From contig NZ_JPOO01000001.1 in NCBI RefSeq assembly GCF_000733925.1, forward strand, positions 310,001-374,000: a stretch of 64,000 nt of DNA. The letters are read 5' to 3'. Made by a program: the position numbers and the translations under genes. Source of the DNA: Arenibacter algicola. GTDB taxonomy: Bacteria > Bacteroidota > Bacteroidia > Flavobacteriales > Flavobacteriaceae. The notes beneath the pieces were generated by a model. It had not been told where the DNA came from, made no database searches, and was given only the letters and a program-made list of their open reading frames with translations. Below are positions 28,114-35,948 of this stretch, one piece after another (within the stretch, counting starts at the first letter, position 1; each line of letters begins with the position of its first letter).

Positions 28114-28647
28114 CTATTCTGTTTCTTTGGTCTCTTCAGGAGCTTCGGCAGGAGCAGCAGTATCTTCGGCTACTTCTTCTTCTGCAGCTGGTGCTTCTGC
28201 TTCTGCAGCAGCGGCCATACGCTTTTCGTTAACCTCTTTCTCGGCTTTCAAAGCTTTTGCTTTAGCATCGGCTTCAGCCTTGGCTAAACTATCTACTTTA
28301 GAACCAACAATATTTGCTTTTTCTTCCAACCAAGCATTGAATTTTTCTTCAACTTGCTCTTCGGTCAAGGCGCCTTTACGAACACCGCCCAATAAATGGT
28401 GCTTTAAAAGGACTCCTTTATAAGATAAAATTCTTTTTGCAGTTTCAGACGGCTGTGCACCGTTATCCAACCATTTTACAGAACTGTCAACATCCAATTC
28501 TATGGTTGCAGGGTTGGTATTTGGATTGTAAATACCTAATTTCTCCAAGTATTTACCGTCTCTTTTAGCGCGGGAATCCGCAGCTACTACCCAATAAAAA
28601 GGTTTTCCTTTTTTTCCGTGTCTTTGTAATCTAATTCTAACTGGCAT
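28114..28647 (-). CDS. rpsP: 30S ribosomal protein S16 with Ala/Glu-rich C-terminal extension
   Basis: 177 residues. The first 80 or so are ordinary S16 (MPVRIRLQRHGKKGKPFYWVVAADSRAKRDGKYLEKLGIYNPN, VKWLDNGAQPSETAKRIL). The remainder is a Lys, Ala and Glu-rich tail ending in a run of acidic residues, about twice the length of the E. coli protein; such tails are common in Flavobacteriia. First gene of the rpsP-rimM unit, with a good promoter about 75-110 bases upstream. Confidence 0.96.
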   Translation of the reverse strand: MPVRIRLQRHGKKGKPFYWVVAADSRAKRDGKYLEKLGIYNPNTNPATIELDVDSSVKWLDNGAQPSETAKRILSYKGVLLKHHLLGGVRKGALTEEQVEEKFNAWLEEKANIVGSKVDSLAKAEADAKAKALKAEKEVNEKRMAAAAEAEAPAAEEEVAEDTAAPAEAPEETKETE

Positions 28648-28720
28648 ATCACATTAATTTGTAGGGTGCCCGACCCTTGGTTATTAATTCTTTTTTCGCT
28701 AGGTTCTTCCTAAGCGGGTG

Positions 28721-28754
28721 CAAATATAATATTTCTTTTAATGTGGTTATCAAA
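28721..28754 (-). promoter_or_regulatory. Bacteroidota-type promoter of rpsP-rimM
   Basis: Read on the minus strand there is TTTG (28754-28751), a 22-base spacer and TATATTTG (28728-28721), matching the -33 TTG and -7 TAnnTTTG elements described for Flavobacterium, about 75 bases ahead of the rpsP start codon. Confidence 0.6.
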
Positions 28755-28917
28755 TATTTGGGCTAAAATTCAATTATTGTGCGCAAATGGCTTAACATTT
28801 CTTAAGAAAAGCTGTTAAACTCGGGCTAAAGTCGCCCTTGGATTTGGAGTTATATACAATTTTTATAGTTTGTTATAAGGGTTGGCGAAAGTCGCTGGCC
28901 AAAATGACTAATTAAAA

Positions 28918-29385
28918 ATGAAGAGAGATAACATGAAGTATTCAGAAAAAATTTCAGACGGGTTAAACAACCTATTGGTAAAAAATTATGATGCCGAAAA
29001 AGGATTTAAATTGGCAATGGATAAAATAGATAATCCAACTATCAATACATTTTTAAAGGACAGGGCGGCCCAACGTGGAAAATTTGCCCAAGAGCTTAAA
29101 AGTGAAATTTTGCAATATGGGGAATTGCCAGAACAGGACGGAAGCATAAAAGGTGATATTCACAGGGCGTGGATGAATCTTAAGGCGGCCATGGCCTCCA
29201 ATGAACAAGAACAACTGCTGGAAGAAGTAGAGCGTGGGGAAAAGGCAAGTCTTGAGGAATATAATGAGATTTTATATGATAAGGGAGTTGTACTTCCGCC
29301 ATCCACGGAGAGTATGTTGAAAAGACATAGGGATGCCATTAAATCTTCATTGACTGTGGCCAATATCCATGAGCGAATAGCGTAG
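28918..29385 (+). CDS. PA2169-family four-helix-bundle protein (DUF2383)
   Basis: 155 residues from 28918; an internal ATG at 28933 (MKYSEKISDGLNNLL) is an equally good start. All-helical ferritin-like fold with LNNLLVKNYDAEKGFKLAMDKI, FLKDRAAQRGKFAQELKSEI and LLEEVERGEKASLEEYNEIL, as in the DUF2383/PA2169 family. In flavobacteria such genes are often stress-induced, but no activity is established. The metal ligands of true ferritins are not clearly complete. A hairpin terminator follows. Confidence 0.78.
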   Translation: MKRDNMKYSEKISDGLNNLLVKNYDAEKGFKLAMDKIDNPTINTFLKDRAAQRGKFAQELKSEILQYGELPEQDGSIKGDIHRAWMNLKAAMASNEQEQLLEEVERGEKASLEEYNEILYDKGVVLPPSTESMLKRHRDAIKSSLTVANIHERIA

Positions 29386-29413
29386 GACCTAATATTTTAT
29401 AAATAGTATATTG

Positions 29414-29446
29414 GAACCAGATGGAAACATCTGGTTCTTTGCTTTT
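29414..29446 (+). terminator. Rho-independent terminator before dnaE
   Basis: Perfect ten-base arms GAACCAGATG (29414-29423) and CATCTGGTTC (29428-29437) with a GAAA tetraloop and a T-rich tail, 28 bases after the DUF2383 gene. Confidence 0.85.
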
Positions 29447-29539
29447 GGCAACGTTGATAACTCCTAATAAATGCCCTTTCCCTTTAAGTGCTATTTCCTT
29501 ATTTTTACCACTTCCAATCCCATCACATAAACCCGCTCT

Positions 29540-32500
29540 ATGTACCTTATTTTTGATACGGAAACCACTGGATTACCCAAACGTTGGGATGCCCCTTATA
29601 CGGACACCGACAATTGGCCGCGCTGTATACAAATTGCCTGGCAGTTGCACGATGCTATGGGCAATTTGGTGGAAAGCCAGGACTATTTGGTGCAGCCGGA
29701 TGGTTTTAATATTCCCTACGATGCGGAACAGATTCATGGGATTTCTACGGAGTTGGCACAGCAACAAGGGGTTCCGATCGGGGAGGTATTGGAAAAATTC
29801 AACGCGGCACTTTCCAAAACCAAGTTTGTTGTAGGCCAGAATGTGGGATTCGATCTAAACATTATGGGTGCCGAGTTCCACAGGTACCAGGTTGAAAATT
29901 CCTTACAGGAATTGCCGGTGTTGGATACCTGTACCGAGCATACAGCTCAATTATGTCAGATTCCTGGTGGACGTGGCGGTAAGTTTAAATTACCGACCTT
30001 AACGGAACTGCATCAATACTTGTTCGGTGAACCTTTTGGAGAAGCGCACAATGCTACAGCCGATGTGGAGGCTACTACCCGTTGCTTTCTTGAACTGGTG
30101 CGTAGAAATGAATATACGGCCGAGCAATTGGATGTGAAGCCCGATTATTTTAAAAATTTCTCCGAGGCCAATCCGCAAGAAATACAATTAATAGGTTTAA
30201 AGCACATCAACCTAAAAAAGGCATCAAAAAAAATAGCCGATGCCTTATGGGAGAAAGATTCTGGTGGAATTTCCAAGGAGGAAATAAAGGAAAATTTGGC
30301 CACTTTGGAAACGGCAAACTTTGCCCATCTCCATAATCATACACAGTTTTCCATTCTACAATCTACCATTAGTATTCCCGCGCTGATCTCTGCCACAGCA
30401 AAAGCTAAAATGCCGGCGGTGGCCATGACGGACCACGCGAATATGATGGGGGCCTTTCATTTTGTTAATGGGGTCATTAACCATAATAAGGGGGTTGTTG
30501 CCAGAAACGAAGAAAATTTAAAGCGCTATGAAGCCACTGTAAACGGAACCTTGGAAGAGGGGCAGGAGCCACTACAGGAACTTCCGGAACCAGAGGTGGA
30601 GATTACACCGATTATAGGGTGCGAATTTCAAGTTTGCGAGGATCACACCAATAAATCCCAGAAGGATAATGGGTATCAAATAGTAATGCTTGCCAAAAAC
30701 AAAAATGGATATTTAAATTTGGCAAAAATGTCGTCCATTGCCTTTGTGGATGGGAAGTATTATGTTCCGCGTATAGATAAAAAGGTGATAGAACAGTACA
30801 AAGAGGATATCATTGTACTTACCGGAAACCTTTACGGGGAAGTGCCCAGTAAAGTTTTAAATGTTGGGGAGAACCAGGCGGAGGAAGCCTTACTTTGGTG
30901 GAAGGACACTTTTGGGGATGACCTGTATATGGAAATTATGCGTCACGGTCAGGAGGATGAAGATCGTGTAAATCAGGTCTTGATCCAGTTTGCCCAAAAG
31001 CACAATGTAAAATTGGTTGCCACCAACAACACCTATTATCTGGAAAAGGAGAATGCGCATGCACATGATATTTTGCTTTGTGTAAAAGATGGTGAAAAAC
31101 AGGCCACTCCTATAGGTCGTGGCCGGGGTTACCGATATGGCCTGCCCAATAAGGAATATTACTTTAAGTCCTCTGATGAAATGAAGGACCTGTTCAAGGA
31201 TATTCCTGAAGCCATTACCAACATTCAGGAAGTAATAGATAAGGTAGAAACATTTACCCTTGCCCGCGATGTCTTATTGCCTGCTTTTGATATTCCGGAA
31301 GAATTTAGGTTCGAAGAGGATAAATTGGATGGTGGAAAACGTGGGGAGAATAAATATCTCCGACATATCACCTATGAAGGGGCTAAAAAGAGATATGGTG
31401 AAATTACCCCTGAAATTGATGAGCGACTCGATTTTGAGCTTAAGGTAATTGAGAAGACCGGATATCCTGGTTATTTCCTGATCGTAGAGGATTTTATTAG
31501 GGCCGCACGTAATATGGATGTGTCCGTTGGTCCCGGTCGGGGATCCGCAGCAGGTTCCGCAGTTGCCTATTGTTTATGGATAACCAATTTGGACCCTATT
31601 AAGTACGATCTGCTTTTTGAGAGATTCCTAAATCCAGATCGTGTGTCCATGCCCGATATCGATATTGACTTTGATGATGAAGGCCGTGGAAGGGTAATGG
31701 ACTATGTAATAGATAAATACGGTTCCAATCAGGTGGCCCAGATCATTACCTATGGTACCATGGCGGCAAAGTCATCTATCAGGGATACGGCACGTGCCTT
31801 GGATCTGCCGTTGGGGGATGCGGACCGTATGGCCAAGCTGATTCCCAATATGTCCAAGTTGAAAAAGATTATTGGGGTCGATGAAAAAACCTTAAAAGAA
31901 AAATTCAATAGCGAGGAACTGATCAAGATCAACGAGTTGCTGGCTATTTCCGAAGGTGAAGGCCTGGAGTCGGAAACCCTTAACCAGGCTTATATATTGG
32001 AAGGATCGGTGCGTAACACCGGTATACATGCCTGCGGGGTAATTATTACCCCTGATGACATTACCAAGTTCGTTCCTGTTGCCTTGGCGAAGGACTCCGA
32101 TATGTATTGTACCCAGTTCGATAACTCTGTGGTAGAAAGTGCAGGCTTGCTAAAAATGGATTTCTTGGGGTTAAAAACTTTGACCTTGATCAAGGATACC
32201 GTTAAAATAGTAAAGGCCAAACACGGTATAGAATTGGATCCGGAGAATTTTCCCTTGGATGATGAAAAGACATACGAGCTTTTCCAGCGTGGGGAAACCG
32301 TTGGGGTGTTCCAGTATGAATCCCCCGGGATGCAAAAACACATGAGGGCTTTAAAACCTACCGTTTTTGCGGATCTTATTGCCATGAACGCCTTGTACCG
32401 TCCCGGTCCAATGGAATACATTCCCAGTTTCATAGCCCGTAAGCATGGTACCGAGGAAATTATATATGACCTGGATGCCTGCGAGGAGTATTTGGCAGAA

Positions 32501-33976
32501 ACATACGGCATTACAGTCTACCAGGAGCAGGTAATGCTCCTCTCGCAGAAGTTGGCCGATTTCACCAAGGGTGAGGCCGATGTTTTGCGTAAGGCGATGG
32601 GGAAAAAGCAGAAGTATGTCCTGGATAAGATGAAGCCGCAATTTATAAAGCAGGCTTCGGAGAAAGGACATGCCGTAGACAAGCTGGAGAAAATCTGGAA
32701 AGATTGGGAAGCATTTGCGGCCTACGCCTTTAACAAGTCGCACTCTACCTGTTACGCATGGATTGCCTACCAGACCGCCTATTGCAAAGCGCATTACCCT
32801 GCGGAATATATGGCCGCGGTACTTTCCAATAACATGAACGACATAAAGCAGGTTACCTTCTTTATGGAAGAGTGTAAGCGTATGGGATTACAGGTATTGG
32901 GGCCAGATGTAAACGAATCCTACTATAAGTTTGCCGTAAACGATGCCGGTGCGGTCCGTTTTGGCATGGGGGCCGTAAAAGGTGTTGGCCGGGGTGCGGT
33001 GGAAACCATAGTTGAGAACAGAAAGAAAGACGGACCTTATAAATCTGTTTTTGATCTGGCCAAACGAATAGATCTAAGGGCGGCCAATAAAAAGGCCTTT
33101 GAGAACCTGGCGGTTGCCGGAGGCTTCGATTCATTTGGGGATACTCATAGGGCGCAGTATTTTTATGATGAGGGGGACGGAATTACCTTTTTGGAAAAAG
33201 CCATGAAGTATGGGGCCAAATTTCAAGAGAATGAAAATTCATCACAAGTTAGTCTGTTTGGTGAAGCCAGTGATGTTCAGATTCCGGAACCTGTGGTCCC
33301 GCCCTGTGAGGAATGGGGCACCATGGGAAAATTGAGAAGGGAAAAAGAAGTAGTGGGAATCTATATTTCCGGTCACCCCTTGGACGATTTTAATGCAGAG
33401 ATTAAGGCCTTCTGCAATGCGAGCCTTTCCAATTTAAATGATTTGGAGGCTATAGTAAATAGAGAGGTCTCCTTTGCCGGGGTAATTACCGATGTGCAGC
33501 ACCGGGTTTCCAAAAATGGCAAGGGATGGGCCATGTTTACCATGGAAGATTATACGGATACCTTTGAATTTAGAATGTTCGGGGAGGAGTATTTAAAATA
33601 TCGTCATTTCCTGATGATCAATTCTTTTGCATATGTCAAGGTGTTTGTACGTGAAGGTTGGATGAACCGAGATACCGGAAAAAAAGGAGATCCCAGGATG
33701 CAGTTTAATATGATTATGATGCTGCAGGACGTTATGGAAACCTTTGCCAAAAAACTCACCATTAAGTTGGATATATCACAATTGAAGGAGGAAAGCATAT
33801 TGGACCTTAAGGATACGTTGGTATCGCATAAGGGCGATCATCCACTTAGTTTTGTGGTGTATGAGATGGAGGAGCAGATAAAGGTAAACATGACCTGTAG
33901 AAAACAAAAAATCCAAATATCAAGTGAATTGCTTCTTCAGCTCAATGAAAAAGACGTACATTACAAGTTGAACTAA
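29540..33976 (+). CDS. dnaE: DNA polymerase III alpha subunit with fused DnaQ-like exonuclease
   Basis: 1478 residues, about 300 longer than E. coli DnaE because a DEDDh exonuclease is fused at the N-terminus: YLIFDTETTGLP (Exo I), GQNVGFDLNIMG (Exo II) and HNATADVEATTR (Exo III). The PHP domain starts at about 260 (FAHLHNHTQFSIL, VAMTDHANMMGAFHF), the polymerase core holds MPDIDIDFDDEGRGRV (catalytic Asp near 704) and GPGRGSAAGS, then a helix-hairpin-helix region and an OB fold (VSFAGVITDVQHRVSKNGKGWAMFTMEDY). The replicative polymerase with its own proofreader, an arrangement typical of Bacteroidota. It stands alone, upstream of trxA. Confidence 0.95.
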   Translation: MYLIFDTETTGLPKRWDAPYTDTDNWPRCIQIAWQLHDAMGNLVESQDYLVQPDGFNIPYDAEQIHGISTELAQQQGVPIGEVLEKFNAALSKTKFVVGQNVGFDLNIMGAEFHRYQVENSLQELPVLDTCTEHTAQLCQIPGGRGGKFKLPTLTELHQYLFGEPFGEAHNATADVEATTRCFLELVRRNEYTAEQLDVKPDYFKNFSEANPQEIQLIGLKHINLKKASKKIADALWEKDSGGISKEEIKENLATLETANFAHLHNHTQFSILQSTISIPALISATAKAKMPAVAMTDHANMMGAFHFVNGVINHNKGVVARNEENLKRYEATVNGTLEEGQEPLQELPEPEVEITPIIGCEFQVCEDHTNKSQKDNGYQIVMLAKNKNGYLNLAKMSSIAFVDGKYYVPRIDKKVIEQYKEDIIVLTGNLYGEVPSKVLNVGENQAEEALLWWKDTFGDDLYMEIMRHGQEDEDRVNQVLIQFAQKHNVKLVATNNTYYLEKENAHAHDILLCVKDGEKQATPIGRGRGYRYGLPNKEYYFKSSDEMKDLFKDIPEAITNIQEVIDKVETFTLARDVLLPAFDIPEEFRFEEDKLDGGKRGENKYLRHITYEGAKKRYGEITPEIDERLDFELKVIEKTGYPGYFLIVEDFIRAARNMDVSVGPGRGSAAGSAVAYCLWITNLDPIKYDLLFERFLNPDRVSMPDIDIDFDDEGRGRVMDYVIDKYGSNQVAQIITYGTMAAKSSIRDTARALDLPLGDADRMAKLIPNMSKLKKIIGVDEKTLKEKFNSEELIKINELLAISEGEGLESETLNQAYILEGSVRNTGIHACGVIITPDDITKFVPVALAKDSDMYCTQFDNSVVESAGLLKMDFLGLKTLTLIKDTVKIVKAKHGIELDPENFPLDDEKTYELFQRGETVGVFQYESPGMQKHMRALKPTVFADLIAMNALYRPGPMEYIPSFIARKHGTEEIIYDLDACEEYLAETYGITVYQEQVMLLSQKLADFTKGEADVLRKAMGKKQKYVLDKMKPQFIKQASEKGHAVDKLEKIWKDWEAFAAYAFNKSHSTCYAWIAYQTAYCKAHYPAEYMAAVLSNNMNDIKQVTFFMEECKRMGLQVLGPDVNESYYKFAVNDAGAVRFGMGAVKGVGRGAVETIVENRKKDGPYKSVFDLAKRIDLRAANKKAFENLAVAGGFDSFGDTHRAQYFYDEGDGITFLEKAMKYGAKFQENENSSQVSLFGEASDVQIPEPVVPPCEEWGTMGKLRREKEVVGIYISGHPLDDFNAEIKAFCNASLSNLNDLEAIVNREVSFAGVITDVQHRVSKNGKGWAMFTMEDYTDTFEFRMFGEEYLKYRHFLMINSFAYVKVFVREGWMNRDTGKKGDPRMQFNMIMMLQDVMETFAKKLTIKLDISQLKEESILDLKDTLVSHKGDHPLSFVVYEMEEQIKVNMTCRKQKIQISSELLLQLNEKDVHYKLN

Positions 33977-34136
33977 AGGTTTTAAACTAATATTATGGTC
34001 AAAATTCCACGCAAGTGCAATGTGATTAAAAAGAATAGGTTTTATCAATTTAGCCATAGTCAAAACGAATATAATCTTAGTAAGGAAAAGGCAAAATAAT
34101 TGTCTAAATTTGTATAATATTTAAAAATAACGAAAC

Positions 34137-34454
34137 ATGGCATTAGAAATAACAGATGCTACTTTTGATGAGGTAGTTTTAAAAAGTGATAAACCAGTAG
34201 TAGTGGATTTTTGGGCAGCATGGTGTGGTCCTTGTAGAATGGTAGGTCCTATTATCGATGAGGTAAGTACCGAGTATGATGGTAAGGCCGTTGTTGGTAA
34301 GGTAGATGTGGACGCCAACCAAGAGTTTGCTGCTAAATACGGCGTAAGAAATATTCCAACGGTATTGGTGTTCAAAAATGGTGAAATCGTTAACAGACAG
34401 GTTGGTGTTTCCCCTAAAAAGGTATATACCGATGCTATTGATGCATTACTATAG
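34137..34454 (+). CDS. trxA: Thioredoxin
   Basis: 105-residue classical thioredoxin with the active site WAAWCGPCRM (Cys30, Cys33), the cis-proline region IPTVLVFKNGEIV and no signal peptide. Cytosolic disulfide reductase serving ribonucleotide reductase and other enzymes. A TAAATTTG element at 34105-34112 could be its -7 promoter box. The gene is closed by a strong terminator. Confidence 0.95.
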   Translation: MALEITDATFDEVVLKSDKPVVVDFWAAWCGPCRMVGPIIDEVSTEYDGKAVVGKVDVDANQEFAAKYGVRNIPTVLVFKNGEIVNRQVGVSPKKVYTDAIDALL

Positions 34455-34493
34455 CCTTCACTGATTCCCTAAGGGGAATATAAATGATAAAAA

Positions 34494-34519
34494 AATCCTG
34501 CTGTTAGCGGGATTTTTTT
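34494..34519 (+). terminator. Rho-independent terminator of trxA
   Basis: Nine-base arms AATCCTGCT (34494-34502) and AGCGGGATT (34506-34514, one G-U pair) with a three-base loop and a run of T to 34519, 40 bases after the stop codon. Confidence 0.85.
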
Positions 34520-34650
34520 ATGCCTAATTTCCAATAAAAAGGGTGGAAGCTCCAGAAAATAGGGGTTGATTACAGCGTATTTAATATGACCTCCCAATTT
34601 TTGGGAGTTTCTATTTTCCGATAAGTCAATATCTTCATTATCTTAGCTAA

Positions 34651-35580
34651 ATGAACCTACAATCCGAACTACATAAGGCAAGTTTGTTCCAGAATCTGGA
34701 ATTATTGGCAGGTCAGGTAGTGGAAGGGTTTATCAGTGGTATTCATAAAAGTCCCTTTCATGGATTTTCCGCAGAATTTGCCGAGCATAAAATCTACAAT
34801 AATGGGGAAAGCACCAAGCATATAGATTGGAAGTTGTTTGCAAAGACGGATAAGTTATATACCAAGCGTTACGAGGAGGAGACCAATTTACGCTGTCATA
34901 TGATCTTGGACAATTCGGCCTCCATGTATTATCCAGAGGTTGGTTCTTTGAGTCTTGACAACCTTAATAAAATTGGTTTTGGGGTCCTGGCCATTGCCTC
35001 GTTGATGAACATACTTAAAAGACAGCGGGATGCGGTGGGCTTAAGTGTATATAGCGATCAATACAATTTCTATTCTTCGGAAAAGAGTAGTGAAAGGCAT
35101 CACCAAATGTTGTTGGCCAAATTAAGCGAGATTGGTCAGGAAACAAAACCGGCCAAGCAGACCGAGACCTATACCTATTTGCACCAGATTGCGGAAAAAT
35201 TAAAAAGAAGAAGTTTAATTGTACTTTTTACGGACATGTTTCAATCTTCCGGGGATGACGGACAGTTGTTCGATGCACTGCGGCATATAAAGTACAATAA
35301 ACATGAGGTTATCCTTTTCCATATCATGGATAAGGAAACGGAATACTCCTTTGATTTTGAAAATACTCCCAAGCGTTTTCTTGATGTGGAAACAGGGACC
35401 CATATTGATCTTTATGCCGATTCTGTAAAAGAAGCCTATGAAAGGGAGGTGGGATCCTACTTCACAGAATTGAGACTAAAATGTGCCCAATATAAAATTA
35501 AATATGTGGAGGTAGATGTAAAGGATAGTTTCTCCCTGATAATGAACACCTTTATGGTGGAGCGCCAAAAATTTATGTAG
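34651..35580 (+). CDS. DUF58-domain protein
   Basis: 309 residues. The family core starts GFSAEFAEHKIYNNGESTKHIDWKLFAKTDKLYTKRYEEETNL, and CHMILDNSASMYYP provides the D-x-S-x-S part of a VWA-like metal site. RRSLIVLFTDMFQ is the second strand. DUF58 proteins usually act with a MoxR AAA ATPase and VWA/BatA proteins; here no such partner is adjacent, so it appears to be the lone copy seen in many Bacteroidota. No membrane helix is present. Role unknown, possibly chaperone-assisted maturation of envelope proteins. Confidence 0.82.
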   Translation: MNLQSELHKASLFQNLELLAGQVVEGFISGIHKSPFHGFSAEFAEHKIYNNGESTKHIDWKLFAKTDKLYTKRYEEETNLRCHMILDNSASMYYPEVGSLSLDNLNKIGFGVLAIASLMNILKRQRDAVGLSVYSDQYNFYSSEKSSERHHQMLLAKLSEIGQETKPAKQTETYTYLHQIAEKLKRRSLIVLFTDMFQSSGDDGQLFDALRHIKYNKHEVILFHIMDKETEYSFDFENTPKRFLDVETGTHIDLYADSVKEAYEREVGSYFTELRLKCAQYKIKYVEVDVKDSFSLIMNTFMVERQKFM

Positions 35581-35606
35581 AAACTTGCATTATTTTTATA
35601 AAATTG

Positions 35607-35637
35607 TTTGTGCAATTAAATAAGGGGTGTATATTTG
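35607..35637 (+). promoter_or_regulatory. Bacteroidota-type promoter of tRNA-Asp
   Basis: TTTG at 35607-35610, a 19-base spacer and TATATTTG at 35630-35637 match the -33 and -7 consensus of this phylum. The predicted start of transcription is about 10 bases before the tRNA. Confidence 0.7.
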
Positions 35638-35654
35638 CACTCGCTAAACGCCAC

Positions 35655-35728
35655 GGTTCGGTAGTTCAGTTGGTTAGAATACCTGCCTGTCACGCAGGGG
35701 GTCGCGGGTTCGAGTCCCGTCCGGACCG
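35655..35728 (+). tRNA. tRNA-Asp (GUC), insertion target of the mobile element
   Basis: 74 nucleotides folding as a complete cloverleaf: acceptor GGTTCGG pairs with CCGGACC (one G-U), the anticodon stem CCTGC/GCAGG encloses CTGTCAC with anticodon GTC, and the T arm is GCGGG/CCCGT around TTCGAGT. CCA is not encoded. Bases 35687-35728 are within the 46-bp repeat that occurs again at 51725-51770, so the gene is regenerated by the integrated element. Confidence 0.97.
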
Positions 35729-35732
35729 CTAA
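35687..35732 (+). repeat. Left attachment repeat (attL), 46 bp
   Basis: Runs from CTGTCACGC in the tRNA anticodon loop to the bases GCTAA past its 3' end, and is identical to 51725-51770. The flanking bases differ on both sides (C versus T before, T versus A after), which sets the limits of the repeat. Confidence 0.95.
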
Positions 35733-35738
35733 TAAAAC

Positions 35739-35767
35739 AAGGCCTTCACAGATGTGAGGGCTTTTTT
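35739..35767 (+). terminator. Terminator after tRNA-Asp
   Basis: AAGGCCTTCAC and GTGAGGGCTTTTTT pair with G-U wobbles over a short loop and end in a T-run. A related but not identical hairpin follows the right repeat at 51771-51800, as expected if the element brought in a replacement end for the tRNA gene. Confidence 0.7.
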
Positions 35768-35775
35768 AGTTTCTC

Positions 35776-35797
35776 GTTTATAAACTATTTATAAACA
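35776..35797. repeat. Integrase arm-type site candidate, left end
   Basis: Bases 35777-35797 are a 21-bp exact match, in the same orientation, to 51599-51619 at the other end of the element. The unit is the palindrome GTTTATAAAC (35776-35785) followed by TATTTATAAAC. It lies 45 bases inside attL. Confidence 0.65.
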
Positions 35798-35948
35798 TCC
35801 AAGGGTTTAGTATTCAATATTTTAAAGAATATTAAAAAGTCATATCTTAAGTCAATATAACGGATCAGTCGAGCAAAGCAACAAAAAGAGAAGGGGAAAA
35901 GGTTTAGGTCTATAATCGGAGATTTATAAATAAATATAGCTTTCGGCT

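Noticed and set aside
29421..29834. Rightward frame overlapping the terminator and dnaE start
   Set aside because: It covers the hairpin terminator and the exonuclease domain of dnaE in another frame; composition is not protein-like.
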